Shown here: positions 17,903-30,494 of the stretch, piece after piece
Numbering within the stretch: position 1 is the first letter of the stretch
Layout: every line of letters begins with the position of its first letter
Assembly (NCBI GenBank): GCA_019637175.1
Contig: JAHBWD010000031.1
Span: 1 to 64,000, forward strand
DNA: 64,000 nt
Origin: Labilithrix sp.
GTDB taxonomy: Bacteria; Myxococcota_A; Polyangia; Polyangiales; Polyangiaceae
Reading direction: 5' to 3'
The notes under the pieces: generated by a model
Databases searched by the model: none
Seen by the model: the letters and a program-made list of their open reading frames with translations, nothing else
What the model was told of the DNA's origin: nothing
Made by a program: the position numbers and the translations under genes

Positions 17903-19395
17903 CGGCGATCCAGACGCTCCACGAGGGCGCGGAGCTCGTGCGTCGGATCCTCGACGCCGTGCCCGGCGGCGTCGTTCACGTGGCGCGCGACGGATCCATC
18001 CGAAGCGCGAACCCGGAGGCGCTGCGCATCCTGGGGCTCCGCTTCGACGAGGTCTCGCAGCGGTTCATCGCCGACTTCGAGCCCCAGACGTTCCACGAAG
18101 ACGGCACCCCCTGCCCCGCCGCCGACTATCCGGTGGCGCGCGTGCTCGCGACCGGCAAGCCGCAGCCTCCCGTCACGATCGGCGTGCGCAAGCCCGACGG
18201 AGAGCTGTCGTGGGCCGTCTTCCGCGCCGAGCCGGTGCTCGACGCCGACAACACGCTCGCCGGCGCGATCGTGACGTTCCTCGACATCACGGCGCGCAAG
18301 CGCGCCGAGGAGGATCTTCGCGCCAGCGAGCAGAAGTGGCGCTCGCTCGCGCAACACCTGCCCGACTTCGTGCTCGTCGTCGACCGTGAGGCGAGGATCC
18401 ACTCGATCAACCGCGTGCTGCCGGGCTACCGCGAGGACGACGTCGTGGGGAGGCACTCGCACGAGTTCATCGATCCGGCGTTGCGACCGGCGTGGCAGGC
18501 GGCCTTCGACGAGACGCTGGCGACGGGCAACGCGACCCCGTTCGAGACGCGGGGCGTGAGCGCGTCCGGCGAGTACAGGTGGTACGAGACGGTGTTCGTG
18601 CCGGTCTCCGACGACGGCGTCGTGCGCCGGGTGCTCGTCGTCGCGCGCGACGTCACCGAGCGCCGCGCGATGCTCGCGAACCTCGCGGAGAAGGAGCGCC
18701 TCGCGAGCGTCGGGATGCTCGCGGCGAGCGTCGCGCACGAGATCATGAATCCGCTCACCTACGTGCTCGCGAACCTCGACTTCGCGATGAGCGAGCGGGG
18801 GACCGAGGAGGCGCGGCGTGGCCAGGCGCTCGCCGAGGCTCGTGAGGGCGCGCAGCGCATGCAGCAGATCGTGTGGGATCTGCGCGCGCTCGGTCGCGCG
18901 GGGATCGAGGAGCTGTTCTACGTCGACGCGCGCAGCGTGCTCGAGCTCGCGCTCCGCCTCTCGGGGCCGGAGGTCGCGCGCAAGGCGAACGTCGTCCTGG
19001 CGCTCGACGAGGTGCCGGGCGTGCTCGCCAGCGAGTCGCGCCTCTGCCAGGTGCTCATCAACCTGCTCGTGAACGCGGCGCAGGCCGTGGAGCACCAGCC
19101 GTTCGAGGCGCGCGAGATCCGGGTCCGCACGCGCCACGACGGGAGCGCCAACCTCGTCGGCATCGAGATCCAGGACACCGGCGTCGGCATCCCGCCGGAT
19201 CTGTTGCCGCGGATCTTCGAGCCGTTCTACACGACGAAGCCCATGGGCACGGGCCTCGGCCTCTCGATCTCGCGCGACATCGTCGAGCGCATGGGCGGGC
19301 GCATCGACGCGACGAGCACGCTCGGCAGGGGCACGACGTTCACCGTCTGGCTGTCGACCAAGCGCGCGGCCGCCGGCTCGCCCGAGCGTCCGTGA
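17899..19395 (+). CDS. PAS-PAS sensor histidine kinase
   Basis: 498 residues from a GTG at 17899 that overlaps the preA stop (GTGA), so translation is coupled to the dehydrogenase. Two PAS domains occupy about 10-130 and 145-260: AVPGGVVHVARDGSIRSANPEALRILG ends in FLDITARKRAEEDL, and the second ends in RDVTERRAML. The kinase core follows: H-box SVAHEIMNPL with phospho-acceptor His280, N-box LINLLVNAAQAVEH, G1 box DTGVGIPPDLLPRIFEPF and G2 GTGLGLSIS. There are no membrane helices, so it senses a cytoplasmic signal. No response regulator is adjacent; a link to pyrimidine or redox status is inferred from the coupling. Confidence 0.9.
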   Translation: MTAIQTLHEGAELVRRILDAVPGGVVHVARDGSIRSANPEALRILGLRFDEVSQRFIADFEPQTFHEDGTPCPAADYPVARVLATGKPQPPVTIGVRKPDGELSWAVFRAEPVLDADNTLAGAIVTFLDITARKRAEEDLRASEQKWRSLAQHLPDFVLVVDREARIHSINRVLPGYREDDVVGRHSHEFIDPALRPAWQAAFDETLATGNATPFETRGVSASGEYRWYETVFVPVSDDGVVRRVLVVARDVTERRAMLANLAEKERLASVGMLAASVAHEIMNPLTYVLANLDFAMSERGTEEARRGQALAEAREGAQRMQQIVWDLRALGRAGIEELFYVDARSVLELALRLSGPEVARKANVVLALDEVPGVLASESRLCQVLINLLVNAAQAVEHQPFEAREIRVRTRHDGSANLVGIEIQDTGVGIPPDLLPRIFEPFYTTKPMGTGLGLSISRDIVERMGGRIDATSTLGRGTTFTVWLSTKRAAAGSPERP

Positions 19396-19402
19396 GCGGC
19401 GA

Positions 19403-19900
19403 TCAGCGCGAGCGAGGAAGGCTGACGGGCTCGAGCAGCGAGTCGGGGATCTCGTCGCGCCGGCGGCGCGCGATCGTGCCGTAGCTCCACGCCGGAAGCG
19501 CCGCCGCGAGGAGCGCGCCGATCGCCGCGCCGATCGACGGCGCCGCGGGGTGCTCGACGACGTGCGCGAAGACCCACGCGAGGCCGCCGCCGAGCGCGCT
19601 GACGGTGAGCGTCCCGAGCGCGGCGGCGAACCACACGCTCACGCGGTGGGCGAGGAGCAAGCGAAGGAGCACGAACGCGACGACGAACGTCGCGGCGCCG
19701 ATCGCGAGCGCGCGCGAGCCCGAGCGCGACCACGCGAGCGCGGTCGCGCCGGCGCCGAGCGCGAGCGCGCTCGCGGCGTTCGACCACGCGGCGACCTCGG
19801 CGGCGCGGCCCTCGCGCGACTCGTCGAAGACCGCGTGATGAACCGTGCGCGCGATGCGCCGCCAGCGGGGGAGCGAAGAGGAGGTCCGAGGACGACGCAC
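19403..19900 (-). CDS. Hypothetical four-helix membrane protein
   Basis: 165 residues if the GTG at 19900 is used; the start is uncertain because the frame is open further upstream without an ATG. After a basic N-terminus (RWRRIARTVHHAVFDES) there are four hydrophobic helices: one containing ASALALGAGATALAW, then AIGAATFVVAFVLLRLLLA, SVWFAAALGTLTVSALGGG and APSIGAAIGALLAAALPAW, followed by a basic tail. No family is recognised. It converges with the histidine kinase gene with seven bases between the stops. Confidence 0.5.
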   Translation of the reverse strand: MRRPRTSSSLPRWRRIARTVHHAVFDESREGRAAEVAAWSNAASALALGAGATALAWSRSGSRALAIGAATFVVAFVLLRLLLAHRVSVWFAAALGTLTVSALGGGLAWVFAHVVEHPAAPSIGAAIGALLAAALPAWSYGTIARRRRDEIPDSLLEPVSLPRSR

Positions 19901-19965
19901 CCCGGATCGACGGACGACCGCGCGTGCGTGTACGTCACCCGATCGGACGACGCCGCGGAGCTCTC

Positions 19966-20868
19966 TCAGTGCCAGAGATCGAGCGCGAGCGGAGCGTCGA
20001 GCTCGTCGGATGCCGGGACCGAAGGCGCGCGATGCGCGGGCGCGTTCGGCTTGTACGCGTGGCCGGCCGAGGGGAACGCGCCTGTACGCACATCTGCCAC
20101 GTAGGCGCCGATCGCCTCCACCGCGGCGTCGCCGAGGTTCGCGAAGCGCTTCGCGAACTTCGGCTGGTGACCGCGCGCCAGGCCGAGCAGATCCGTGCAG
20201 ACGAGGACCTGACCGTCGCATGCGGCGCCGGCCCCGATGCCGATCGTCGGGATGCTCAGCATCGACGTGATCTGCGCCGCGAGATCCGGCGGGATCGCCT
20301 CGAGGACGATCGCGAACGCGCCCGCCTGCTCGAGGGCCGCCGCGTCGGCGAGGATCTTCTCGGCGCCCTCGGCGCCCCTGCCCTGCACCTTGAAGCCGCC
20401 GAGCGCGTGGACGCTCTGCGGCGTCAGGCCGACGTGGCCGACGACCGGCACGCCCGCGCGCACGATGCGGTGCACGTGCTCGGCGATCTCGTGGCCGCCC
20501 TCGAGCTTCACGCTCTCGCACGCGCCTTCCTTCATGAGCTTGCCGGCGCTCTCGACCGCCTGCTGCGGCGAGACCTGGTAGCTCATGAAGGGCAGATCGC
20601 CGACGAGGTGCGCCCGCCGGAGGCCGCGCGCGACGGCGCGGCAGTGGTAGGCCATCTCGTCGAGGGTGACGGGCAAGGTCGTGCTGAGACCCTGCACCAC
20701 CATGCCGAGCGAGTCGCCGACGAGGACCATGTCCACGCCGGCCTCGTCGACGAGGCGAGCCATCGTGTAGTCGTACGCGGTGACCATCGCGATCTTCTCG
20801 CCGGCGGCCTTGCGCGCGCGGAGATCCGGGACCGTCACCTTCTTCGCGGTGTCGTGGGAGCCGTACAT
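19966..20868 (-). CDS. panB: 3-methyl-2-oxobutanoate hydroxymethyltransferase (ketopantoate hydroxymethyltransferase)
   Basis: 300 residues from the ATG at 20868 (a TTG two codons upstream is possible). All PanB blocks are present: IAMVTAYDYTMARLVDEAGVD, LVGDSLGMVVQG, GDLPFMSY, VKLEGG with the Mg2+/substrate site, GHVGLTPQ, VLEAIP and IGIGAGAACDGQVLV. The enzyme transfers a hydroxymethyl group from methylene-tetrahydrofolate to 2-oxoisovalerate, giving ketopantoate for pantothenate and CoA. The C-terminal 35 residues are a Pro/Ala-rich tail. The neighbouring cluster makes beta-alanine, the other half of pantothenate, so the adjacency may be meaningful although the genes lie on opposite strands. 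Confidence 0.95.
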   Translation of the reverse strand: MYGSHDTAKKVTVPDLRARKAAGEKIAMVTAYDYTMARLVDEAGVDMVLVGDSLGMVVQGLSTTLPVTLDEMAYHCRAVARGLRRAHLVGDLPFMSYQVSPQQAVESAGKLMKEGACESVKLEGGHEIAEHVHRIVRAGVPVVGHVGLTPQSVHALGGFKVQGRGAEGAEKILADAAALEQAGAFAIVLEAIPPDLAAQITSMLSIPTIGIGAGAACDGQVLVCTDLLGLARGHQPKFAKRFANLGDAAVEAIGAYVADVRTGAFPSAGHAYKPNAPAHRAPSVPASDELDAPLALDLWH

Positions 20869-20990
20869 TGTCAATGGTCGCGGCCTCGTCGTTCGAGGTC
20901 CGCGCCTTTCTGGAGGAGATCTCTAGCGCCAGCACGGCGTCGCGACAAGGTTGGTTCGCCGCCCAGAGCGGGCTACAAGAGGCGTGCCCC

Positions 20991-21407
20991 ATGTCACCCG
21001 GCCGGATCCTCCTCGCGTGCGCGACCGCAGCGCTCCTCGCTGCGTGCGACCGCGCGCCTTCGCCCGAAGGGCTCAAGGAGTGGACGCCCGGCGATCACAC
21101 GGGCGAGCAGCGCTCGGGCGCCAAGCAGGGCGCCAAGGGAAGCGGAGGCGGGGCACCGCCCCTCGTCGAGGCGACATGGCGGGCGCAATGCGCGACGTGC
21201 CACGGCGCGGCAGGCCACGGCGACGGCCCGCAAGGGGCCATGTTCAAGGCGCCCGACCTCAGCCGCGAAGACTGGCAGGCGAAGGTCAAGGACGAGGAGA
21301 TCGCGGCGACGATCTCCAACGGCAAGGGCCGCATGCCGAAGTTCGAGTTGCCGCCGGAGATCGTGAGCGGCCTCGTCGAGCGCGTCCGGTCCTTCCGTGG
21401 CAAGTGA
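20991..21407 (+). CDS. Lipoprotein c-type cytochrome
   Basis: 138 residues from the ATG at 20991. Lipobox LAAC gives a lipidated Cys19. A Gly/Ser/Lys linker leads to a single class I cytochrome c domain: heme motif CATCH at 67-71, a HGDGPQG loop, and the distal methionine in GRMPKF (Met115). It would be tethered to a membrane and carry electrons in the periplasm. The end overlaps the next gene by 11 bases, suggesting an operon that also includes the FHA regulator. Confidence 0.85.
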   Translation: MSPGRILLACATAALLAACDRAPSPEGLKEWTPGDHTGEQRSGAKQGAKGSGGGAPPLVEATWRAQCATCHGAAGHGDGPQGAMFKAPDLSREDWQAKVKDEEIAATISNGKGRMPKFELPPEIVSGLVERVRSFRGK

Positions 21408-21851
21408 GGCCGGGGCGCGCCCGTGGACGCCGCGGCGGCTCCTCTTTAGATTTCTGATTCTTGCCGCGGGCTTGGCGATATTTTTTTACTTCTCCCAGAA
21501 GAGCCCGCGCGAGCAGCACGTGCGGATCGTCCTGGGCCCCGGCGCGCCCGAGGTCACCGCGGTCGAGCTGCAGTACGTCGCCGACGACGAGATCATGCGC
21601 GAGGCGCGGATGACGTACGAGGCCGGGCGCGCTCCACGGGTCGTCGCCCATGATCCCCAGCTGCCGGACGGCGAATATCGCCTGAAGATCGACGTGGATA
21701 CACGCGAGGGTCGCCGAGCGGTCGAAAGGCGGGTTACCCTTGGGGGCGGGACCACCCAAGTGGACCTCGCCCTCCCTGCTGTCCCATCCGCGCCCCTGCC
21801 CGACGGCGCCCCTTCAAGCGCGCCCTCGACGGCGCCGAGCTGGAACCCACC

Positions 21852-21855
<4 letters not shown>
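21397..21855 (+). CDS. Membrane-anchored hypothetical protein
   Basis: 152 residues from a GTG that overlaps the cytochrome gene. A basic N-terminus is followed by one transmembrane helix (FRFLILAAGLAIFFYF), then a beta-rich periplasmic domain of about 85 residues (REQHVRIVLGPGAPEVTAVELQYV, RLKIDVDT) and a Pro/Ser/Ala tail. A short AT-rich patch encodes the helix. The stop overlaps the FHA regulator start (GTGA). It could be a small sensor or scaffold, but no family is recognised. Confidence 0.65.
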
Positions 21856-23312
<1,457 letters not shown>

Positions 23313-23402
23313 GCTGCGATTGCGGCGTGGTGCCGCGAGCGCGTCCACAGGATCTCGTCTTCCGCACTTGAAGCGATCGTCTGCCGGGGGCAGAGTCGCT
23401 GA

Positions 23403-26739
<3,337 letters not shown>

Positions 26740-26741
<2 letters not shown>

Positions 26742-26760
26742 TCGCGTTTTGGACGCGGTC
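26740..26760. terminator. Hairpin after treS, between convergent genes
   Basis: GATCGCGT (26740-26747) pairs with ACGCGGTC (26753-26760), an eight-pair stem with one G-U pair and a five-base loop. It overlaps the treS stop codon and lies before the convergent end of the DUF3570 gene at 26772. There is no strong T-run, so it may be a weak bidirectional terminator or mRNA end. Confidence 0.4.
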
Positions 26761-26771
26761 GCAGACTCGGC

Positions 26772-28052
26772 TCAGAACCCGGCGCTCAGGTTGAAGCCGA
26801 TGATGTACGCGCGCGCGTTCGTCACCGGAACGCCCGCGAGCGTGTACTCGTCGTAGTCGAACTGGATCGTGTCGAACGCGGCGCCGAGCTTGAGCGTCGA
26901 CATCAAGCCGAGGAGGCGTCCCTTCGCCGGCTGCACGGCGTACGTCATGCGGAGGCCGACCGCCCAGCTCGAGAACGGCGACAGCTCGCGGTCGCCCGTC
27001 CAGTACTGCCCCTTCGGTCCGAGCGGAGGGTCGCCGCCGGTGTAGTCGTCGCTCCAGAACACCGCGCCGCCCTGCTTGTAGTAGCGGCCGCGCGCGGCGA
27101 GGCGGAAGCCCTCGAAGAAGTAGCGCTCGACCTCCACGTCGCCGGTGCCGCTCGTGATGTCCCAGGTGTCGCGATAGACGCGGCCGCCGATGCGCACGGC
27201 GAGCTTGATGGGGCGAATGTAGAGGTTGGCGCGGAGCGATACCGACTGGCGCGCGCGGTTCTCCGGGTGGTGCTCCTGCGCCTTGAGGCCCTGCGCGAGG
27301 ATCACGCTGCGATACGGATTGCTCTGGAAGCCCTCGAGGAGCTGCGCGGTGTACGCGAGCTGCGTCGCGAGCTCGGGCGTCCACGCCTGCGTCCACGCGG
27401 CCTGGAGGCCGTCGATCGAGAGCGTGTGCCGCGTGCGGAGCGGATCATTTCCGGTGAAGCACCCGTTCGAGTCTTCGAGCGCGCGGAAGCGCGGCGCGCG
27501 ATCGTTGACGGCCTGCACGCGGTCGCACACGAGATCCCAGTTGCGCGCGTACGAGAGCTCGAATTGGGTGTTGTGCTCGTAGGCCTCGGTGCGCGCCGCG
27601 ACGAAGAGCGAGTGCGACTTGTAGTCGTTCTCCGTGCCGTAGGTGTACTGGGCGGTGTACGAGACGTCGCCCTTGCGCAGCGTGAGCGCGGCGCGCGGCG
27701 AGTGACGCACGTCCTTGACGCTCGCCGTGGTGAGCACGTCGACGCCGGGGTTGACGCCCTGGTAGGCGGGGCCCGCCTTCACCGCGACGCTCGCGCCCGA
27801 GACGACGTCGGCCTCGTAGCCGCCCTTGATCGTGATCCACGGCGCAGGCGTCACGGCCAGATCGAGGCCGGGCGTGTACACCGTCATCGTCGAGCGCGTC
27901 GGCGCCTCGTGATAGACGGTGTGCGCCGTGTCGACGACGGCGACCTGCGCGCGCGCGGGCGCCGCCGCGAGCGCGCTCGCGACGAAGGCGCCCGCCGCGA
28001 TCGCCTTCGCGAACGCGCGAGCCGGGAGCGAGGGCTTCAGTTGCAGCCGCAT
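26772..28052 (-). CDS. DUF3570 family outer-membrane-like protein
   Basis: 426 residues from the ATG at 28052. A signal peptide (AGAFVASALAAAPARAQ) is followed by a beta-rich protein with alternating strands and a C-terminal aromatic residue (IIGFNLSAGF), typical of an outer-membrane barrel. The text VYTPGLDLAVTPAPWITIKGGYEADVVSGASV and DVRHSPRAALTLRKGDVSYTAQYTYGTENDYKSH is characteristic of DUF3570. The upstream gene is DUF4266 and overlaps this one by 16 bases; these two families commonly occur together, often with flavin-transferase or thioredoxin genes. The biological role is unknown. Confidence 0.85.
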   Translation of the reverse strand: MRLQLKPSLPARAFAKAIAAGAFVASALAAAPARAQVAVVDTAHTVYHEAPTRSTMTVYTPGLDLAVTPAPWITIKGGYEADVVSGASVAVKAGPAYQGVNPGVDVLTTASVKDVRHSPRAALTLRKGDVSYTAQYTYGTENDYKSHSLFVAARTEAYEHNTQFELSYARNWDLVCDRVQAVNDRAPRFRALEDSNGCFTGNDPLRTRHTLSIDGLQAAWTQAWTPELATQLAYTAQLLEGFQSNPYRSVILAQGLKAQEHHPENRARQSVSLRANLYIRPIKLAVRIGGRVYRDTWDITSGTGDVEVERYFFEGFRLAARGRYYKQGGAVFWSDDYTGGDPPLGPKGQYWTGDRELSPFSSWAVGLRMTYAVQPAKGRLLGLMSTLKLGAAFDTIQFDYDEYTLAGVPVTNARAYIIGFNLSAGF

Positions 28053-28240
28053 CCTCCGCCCGAGACGCCGCCGCCGCCGTAGGAGCCTTCGCGGTTGTCG
28101 ATCGCGTGCCGGAGCTGCGCGGCCGCTTGAGGATCGCCCTCGAACTGCATGATGGGATCGGCGAGCACCGCGCGCTGCTGCGGCTTGACGGTCACGCACG
28201 ACGAGAGCAAGAGCAGCATGGCGGCGATCGCGATCCTCAT
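28037..28240 (-). CDS. DUF4266 family small lipoprotein
   Basis: 67 residues with a good ribosome site (GAGAGG) before the ATG at 28240. The signal peptide ends in LSSC, giving a lipidated cysteine near residue 15. The mature part reads LADPIMQFEGDPQAAAQ, then AIDNREGSYGGGG, and ends in a Gly/Cys-rich GGGCGCN, which is the DUF4266 signature. The end overlaps the start of the DUF3570 gene. The terminal CxC could bind a metal or form disulfides, but no function is established. Confidence 0.85.
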   Translation of the reverse strand: MRIAIAAMLLLLSSCVTVKPQQRAVLADPIMQFEGDPQAAAQLRHAIDNREGSYGGGGVSGGGCGCN

Positions 28241-28248
28241 GAAACCTC

Positions 28249-29052
28249 TCAAAAATAGACTCCGAGGCCGCCGGAGTAGGTCTGCGCGTTCTTGAAGCTC
28301 TCCGCGTCGAAGAGCGTCAGGTTGGTCACCTCGAGGCGAACGAGGATGCGCCCGCGGAGCGCCATCAAGACGCCGCCGCCGGCGCGCGCGACGTAGAGAT
28401 CTTCGCGCCGCAGGATGAACGAGTCGGCCTTCGGAAGCACCGACAGGCCGCCGGCGCCGATCCCGAGGAACGGACACACCGACCAGCTCGGGGCGAAGTT
28501 GATCGTCGCCCCGCCGCCGTAGAGGATCTGCGCGCCGTCGGCGGTGAGCGCGTCGCCGATGAAGCCCTCGAGCGTGACGGTGCGGTGCACGACGATGGAA
28601 GGGCGCGCCTCGATGTATCCGAAGGCGCGCGTCGTGCCGTCGAGGATGGGGATGCTCAAGACGCCGGCGACGATCGCGAGGCCGCCGTGCGCGCCCTCGA
28701 GCGGGGGCGTCGCGAAGATGCCGGGGCGCGAAGGCGCCTCGGGCTCGCCGGGGCGAACGGCGAAGACCTGCACCTCGTCGCCGAGCGCGTACGCGGTGCG
28801 CCCATCGGGCAAGACGACCTGCAGCCAGAAGCCCGCGCCCGGGCGTCCGTCGAGCGCGAGGGTCTCGCCGCGCTGCGCGCTGTAGATCACGCGATACGAG
28901 ATGCCTGGACCCGAGCGCAGCTCGGCCGCGTCGACGACGACGCGCGCGAACGCCTCCGGCTCCTCCGCGGCGCGCGCGACGCGCGGCGCGAGGCTCAGCG
29001 CGAGCATCACGATCGCGAGGACGACGACGCGGAGCACGCTCATCGTCCTCAT
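28249..29052 (-). CDS. SH3b-domain protein with outer-membrane barrel-like C-terminus
   Basis: 267 residues. The ATG at 29052 overlaps the upstream stop (ATGA), which decides the start. A signal peptide (VVVLAIVMLALSLAPRVARA) precedes a bacterial SH3 domain at about 35-95 (VVDAAELRSGPGISYRVIYSAQRG, then GFWLQVVLPDGRTAYA). Residues about 120-267 are glycine-rich beta strands (ATINFAPSWSVCPFLGIGAGG) ending in an aromatic residue (LGVYF), like a small barrel. SH3b domains often bind peptidoglycan, so it may link wall and outer membrane. It belongs to the DUF3570/DUF4266 operon. Confidence 0.7.
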   Translation of the reverse strand: MRTMSVLRVVVLAIVMLALSLAPRVARAAEEPEAFARVVVDAAELRSGPGISYRVIYSAQRGETLALDGRPGAGFWLQVVLPDGRTAYALGDEVQVFAVRPGEPEAPSRPGIFATPPLEGAHGGLAIVAGVLSIPILDGTTRAFGYIEARPSIVVHRTVTLEGFIGDALTADGAQILYGGGATINFAPSWSVCPFLGIGAGGLSVLPKADSFILRREDLYVARAGGGVLMALRGRILVRLEVTNLTLFDAESFKNAQTYSGGLGVYF

Positions 29053-29510
29053 CGCTGCGCCCACTCGCGGATGACGTCCGCGATCGGATCTTCGCGCGGG
29101 AAGATCGCGCGCGGGTGGTTCAGGCCCGTGGGCCGGAGGAAGATCGGCGCGGTCTGGAAATCGCGGCTCATCACGAGCGTCGCCGCCTGGAGGTTGCCCT
29201 GCGCGGCGCTGCCCGCGCCGATCTGCGCGCGGTTGGTGGGGCGGCCGTCGGCGCAGTCGATCGGCGGATGCGGCGCGAGCGCCATGCCGCTCACCGCCGA
29301 CGAGTTGAAGTGGCAGCCGTTCGGCGGATCGAGGCCGGGCTCGCCGGGGCCGCACTTGCGCGCGGTCAAGAGCTCGGGCTCGACGCGACAGAAGAAGAAG
29401 TCGGCGTCGAACTGCTCGTCGGGGACGACGAAGTTGGGCCCCGGGTCGACCGTCGAGCAGCCCCATGAAGCCGCGGCAAACGCGAGCACAGCGACACCGA
29501 GCCTCGACAC
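29049..29510 (-). CDS. Cys-rich lipoprotein with a cytochrome-like CH pattern
   Basis: 153 residues if translation begins at the GTG at 29510, the choice that puts a signal sequence (LGVAVLAFAAASWGC) at the N-terminus. The mature protein has VEPELLTARKC, a Gly/Pro-rich loop, NGCHFNSSAVSG and PIDCADG. This recalls the domain in which V-P-x-L-x3-C is followed by CxxCH, but here the two cysteines are separated by a longer insert, so covalent heme attachment is doubtful. First gene of the DUF3570/DUF4266 operon. Function unknown. Confidence 0.6.
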   Translation of the reverse strand: MSRLGVAVLAFAAASWGCSTVDPGPNFVVPDEQFDADFFFCRVEPELLTARKCGPGEPGLDPPNGCHFNSSAVSGMALAPHPPIDCADGRPTNRAQIGAGSAAQGNLQAATLVMSRDFQTAPIFLRPTGLNHPRAIFPREDPIADVIREWAQR

Positions 29511-29894
29511 TGGAGCGACGATAAACCGTCCGCATCCCCGAGGTCCACCCGATGGCCGCGCTCGCGGGTCGGAGCGGTCTCGTGTCGACGCGCCCACGGC
29601 CGTGCGGTCGCCCGGACGCGCCCGTCGAGGCGCCATGTCGCGACGGAGACGTCGAAACTCTGGAAAAGACTTTCGTTCGTCATGTCGAGCGGATGCGCCG
29701 GAAGATGGAACGTGACGTGCGAAGGGTCCGCATCGGATTGGGCTTGATCAAGTGAGCGCGACCTCGATAGAAACTTCACCCGTCCCAGGGAGTGTAGTAG
29801 CTTGTCTTACATGTAGGGTGCAGCTTGCCCGTCAACACCGCCTTCCCGCCCGCAGCGAAGCCCTCAGACCCCTCGACCGAGAGGGAGATAAGCC
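29511..29894. other. Gene-poor divergent intergenic region
   Basis: 384 bases between divergent transcription units. I see no convincing gene: a 67-codon frame at 29552-29755 on the plus strand lacks the third-position G/C bias of its neighbours. A weak promoter-like pair, TTGATC (29744-29749) and TAGAAA (29768-29773) with an 18-base spacer, faces the small gene at 29895. Bases 29790-29820 are AT-richer and contain TTACATGTAGG. Confidence 0.5.
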
Positions 29895-30146
29895 ATGAAG
29901 CTGACCCCCTGGTACCTCGCAGCGCTCGCCCCCATTGCCGTCGCCGGTTGTTCGGGCGCGCTGATGGGACACGTGGCTGTGCTTGCAGTCGCGATCGGAA
30001 TCTTCGTCGGCACGCTGTCGCTGGGGCGCCAGCGCGTTCCGTCGCCGCTCCTGGGCGACGAGATCAGCGCCGTCGACCTCGCGAAGTCGGCGGGCTCCCT
30101 TCGCCCGGCCGCGGACGGTCCGGCGCCCAAGAACGACGCGGCCTGA
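29895..30146 (+). CDS. Small hypothetical membrane lipoprotein
   Basis: 83 residues, ATG at 29895 preceded by the purine-rich GAGGGAGATAA. The N-terminus has a lipobox VAGC (Cys19), followed at once by a second hydrophobic segment (GHVAVLAVAIGIFVGTL) and an acidic/Ala-rich tail. It could be either a lipoprotein or a two-helix membrane protein. A second small lipoprotein-like frame follows 14 bases later. No family recognised. Confidence 0.55.
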   Translation: MKLTPWYLAALAPIAVAGCSGALMGHVAVLAVAIGIFVGTLSLGRQRVPSPLLGDEISAVDLAKSAGSLRPAADGPAPKNDAA

Positions 30147-30160
30147 CGGTCTCGACGCTC

Positions 30161-30433
30161 GTGAGCTGGCTGGCGATCGGCGTGATCGGCGCCGTCCTCG
30201 GGATCGCGGGCTGCAGCAGCCCGGGGATCACGACGCGCGGATCGCCGCCGGAGCGGAGCCGCCCGAGCTCGACGCCTTCGCCTTCGCCACGGGCGACGAC
30301 GCACGCGACGTCGCGTCCGTCACCCGCGCGTCCGACCGCGACGAGCACGTCTTCGCCGCCCGCGACGACGCATTCTGCACCACCTGCTCCGTCGCCGAAT
30401 CCGCTGCCGCCGCCGCCGCCGCCGCCGCTCTGA
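30161..30433 (+). CDS. Small Pro/Ser/Thr-rich lipoprotein (tentative)
   Basis: 90 residues from a GTG at 30161. A hydrophobic signal (WLAIGVIGAVLGIAGC) ends in a good lipobox with the lipidated Cys; the rest is almost entirely Ser, Thr, Pro, Arg and Ala, ending in a run of prolines encoded by CCG repeats. Such low-complexity lipoproteins are frequent in this window. Because the composition is simple, chance reading cannot be excluded. Probably co-transcribed with the gene at 29895. Confidence 0.4.
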   Translation: MSWLAIGVIGAVLGIAGCSSPGITTRGSPPERSRPSSTPSPSPRATTHATSRPSPARPTATSTSSPPATTHSAPPAPSPNPLPPPPPPPL

Positions 30434-30494
30434 GCGCGTCGCAGCGCGCTTCTCTGCGCGCTTCGCGTGACGGATCGCGTATGGTCGCGTGACC

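Noticed and set aside
29552..29755. A 67-codon plus-strand frame in the divergent region.
   Set aside because: Codon third positions are not G/C-biased like real neighbours, there is no ribosome site and no recognisable pattern.
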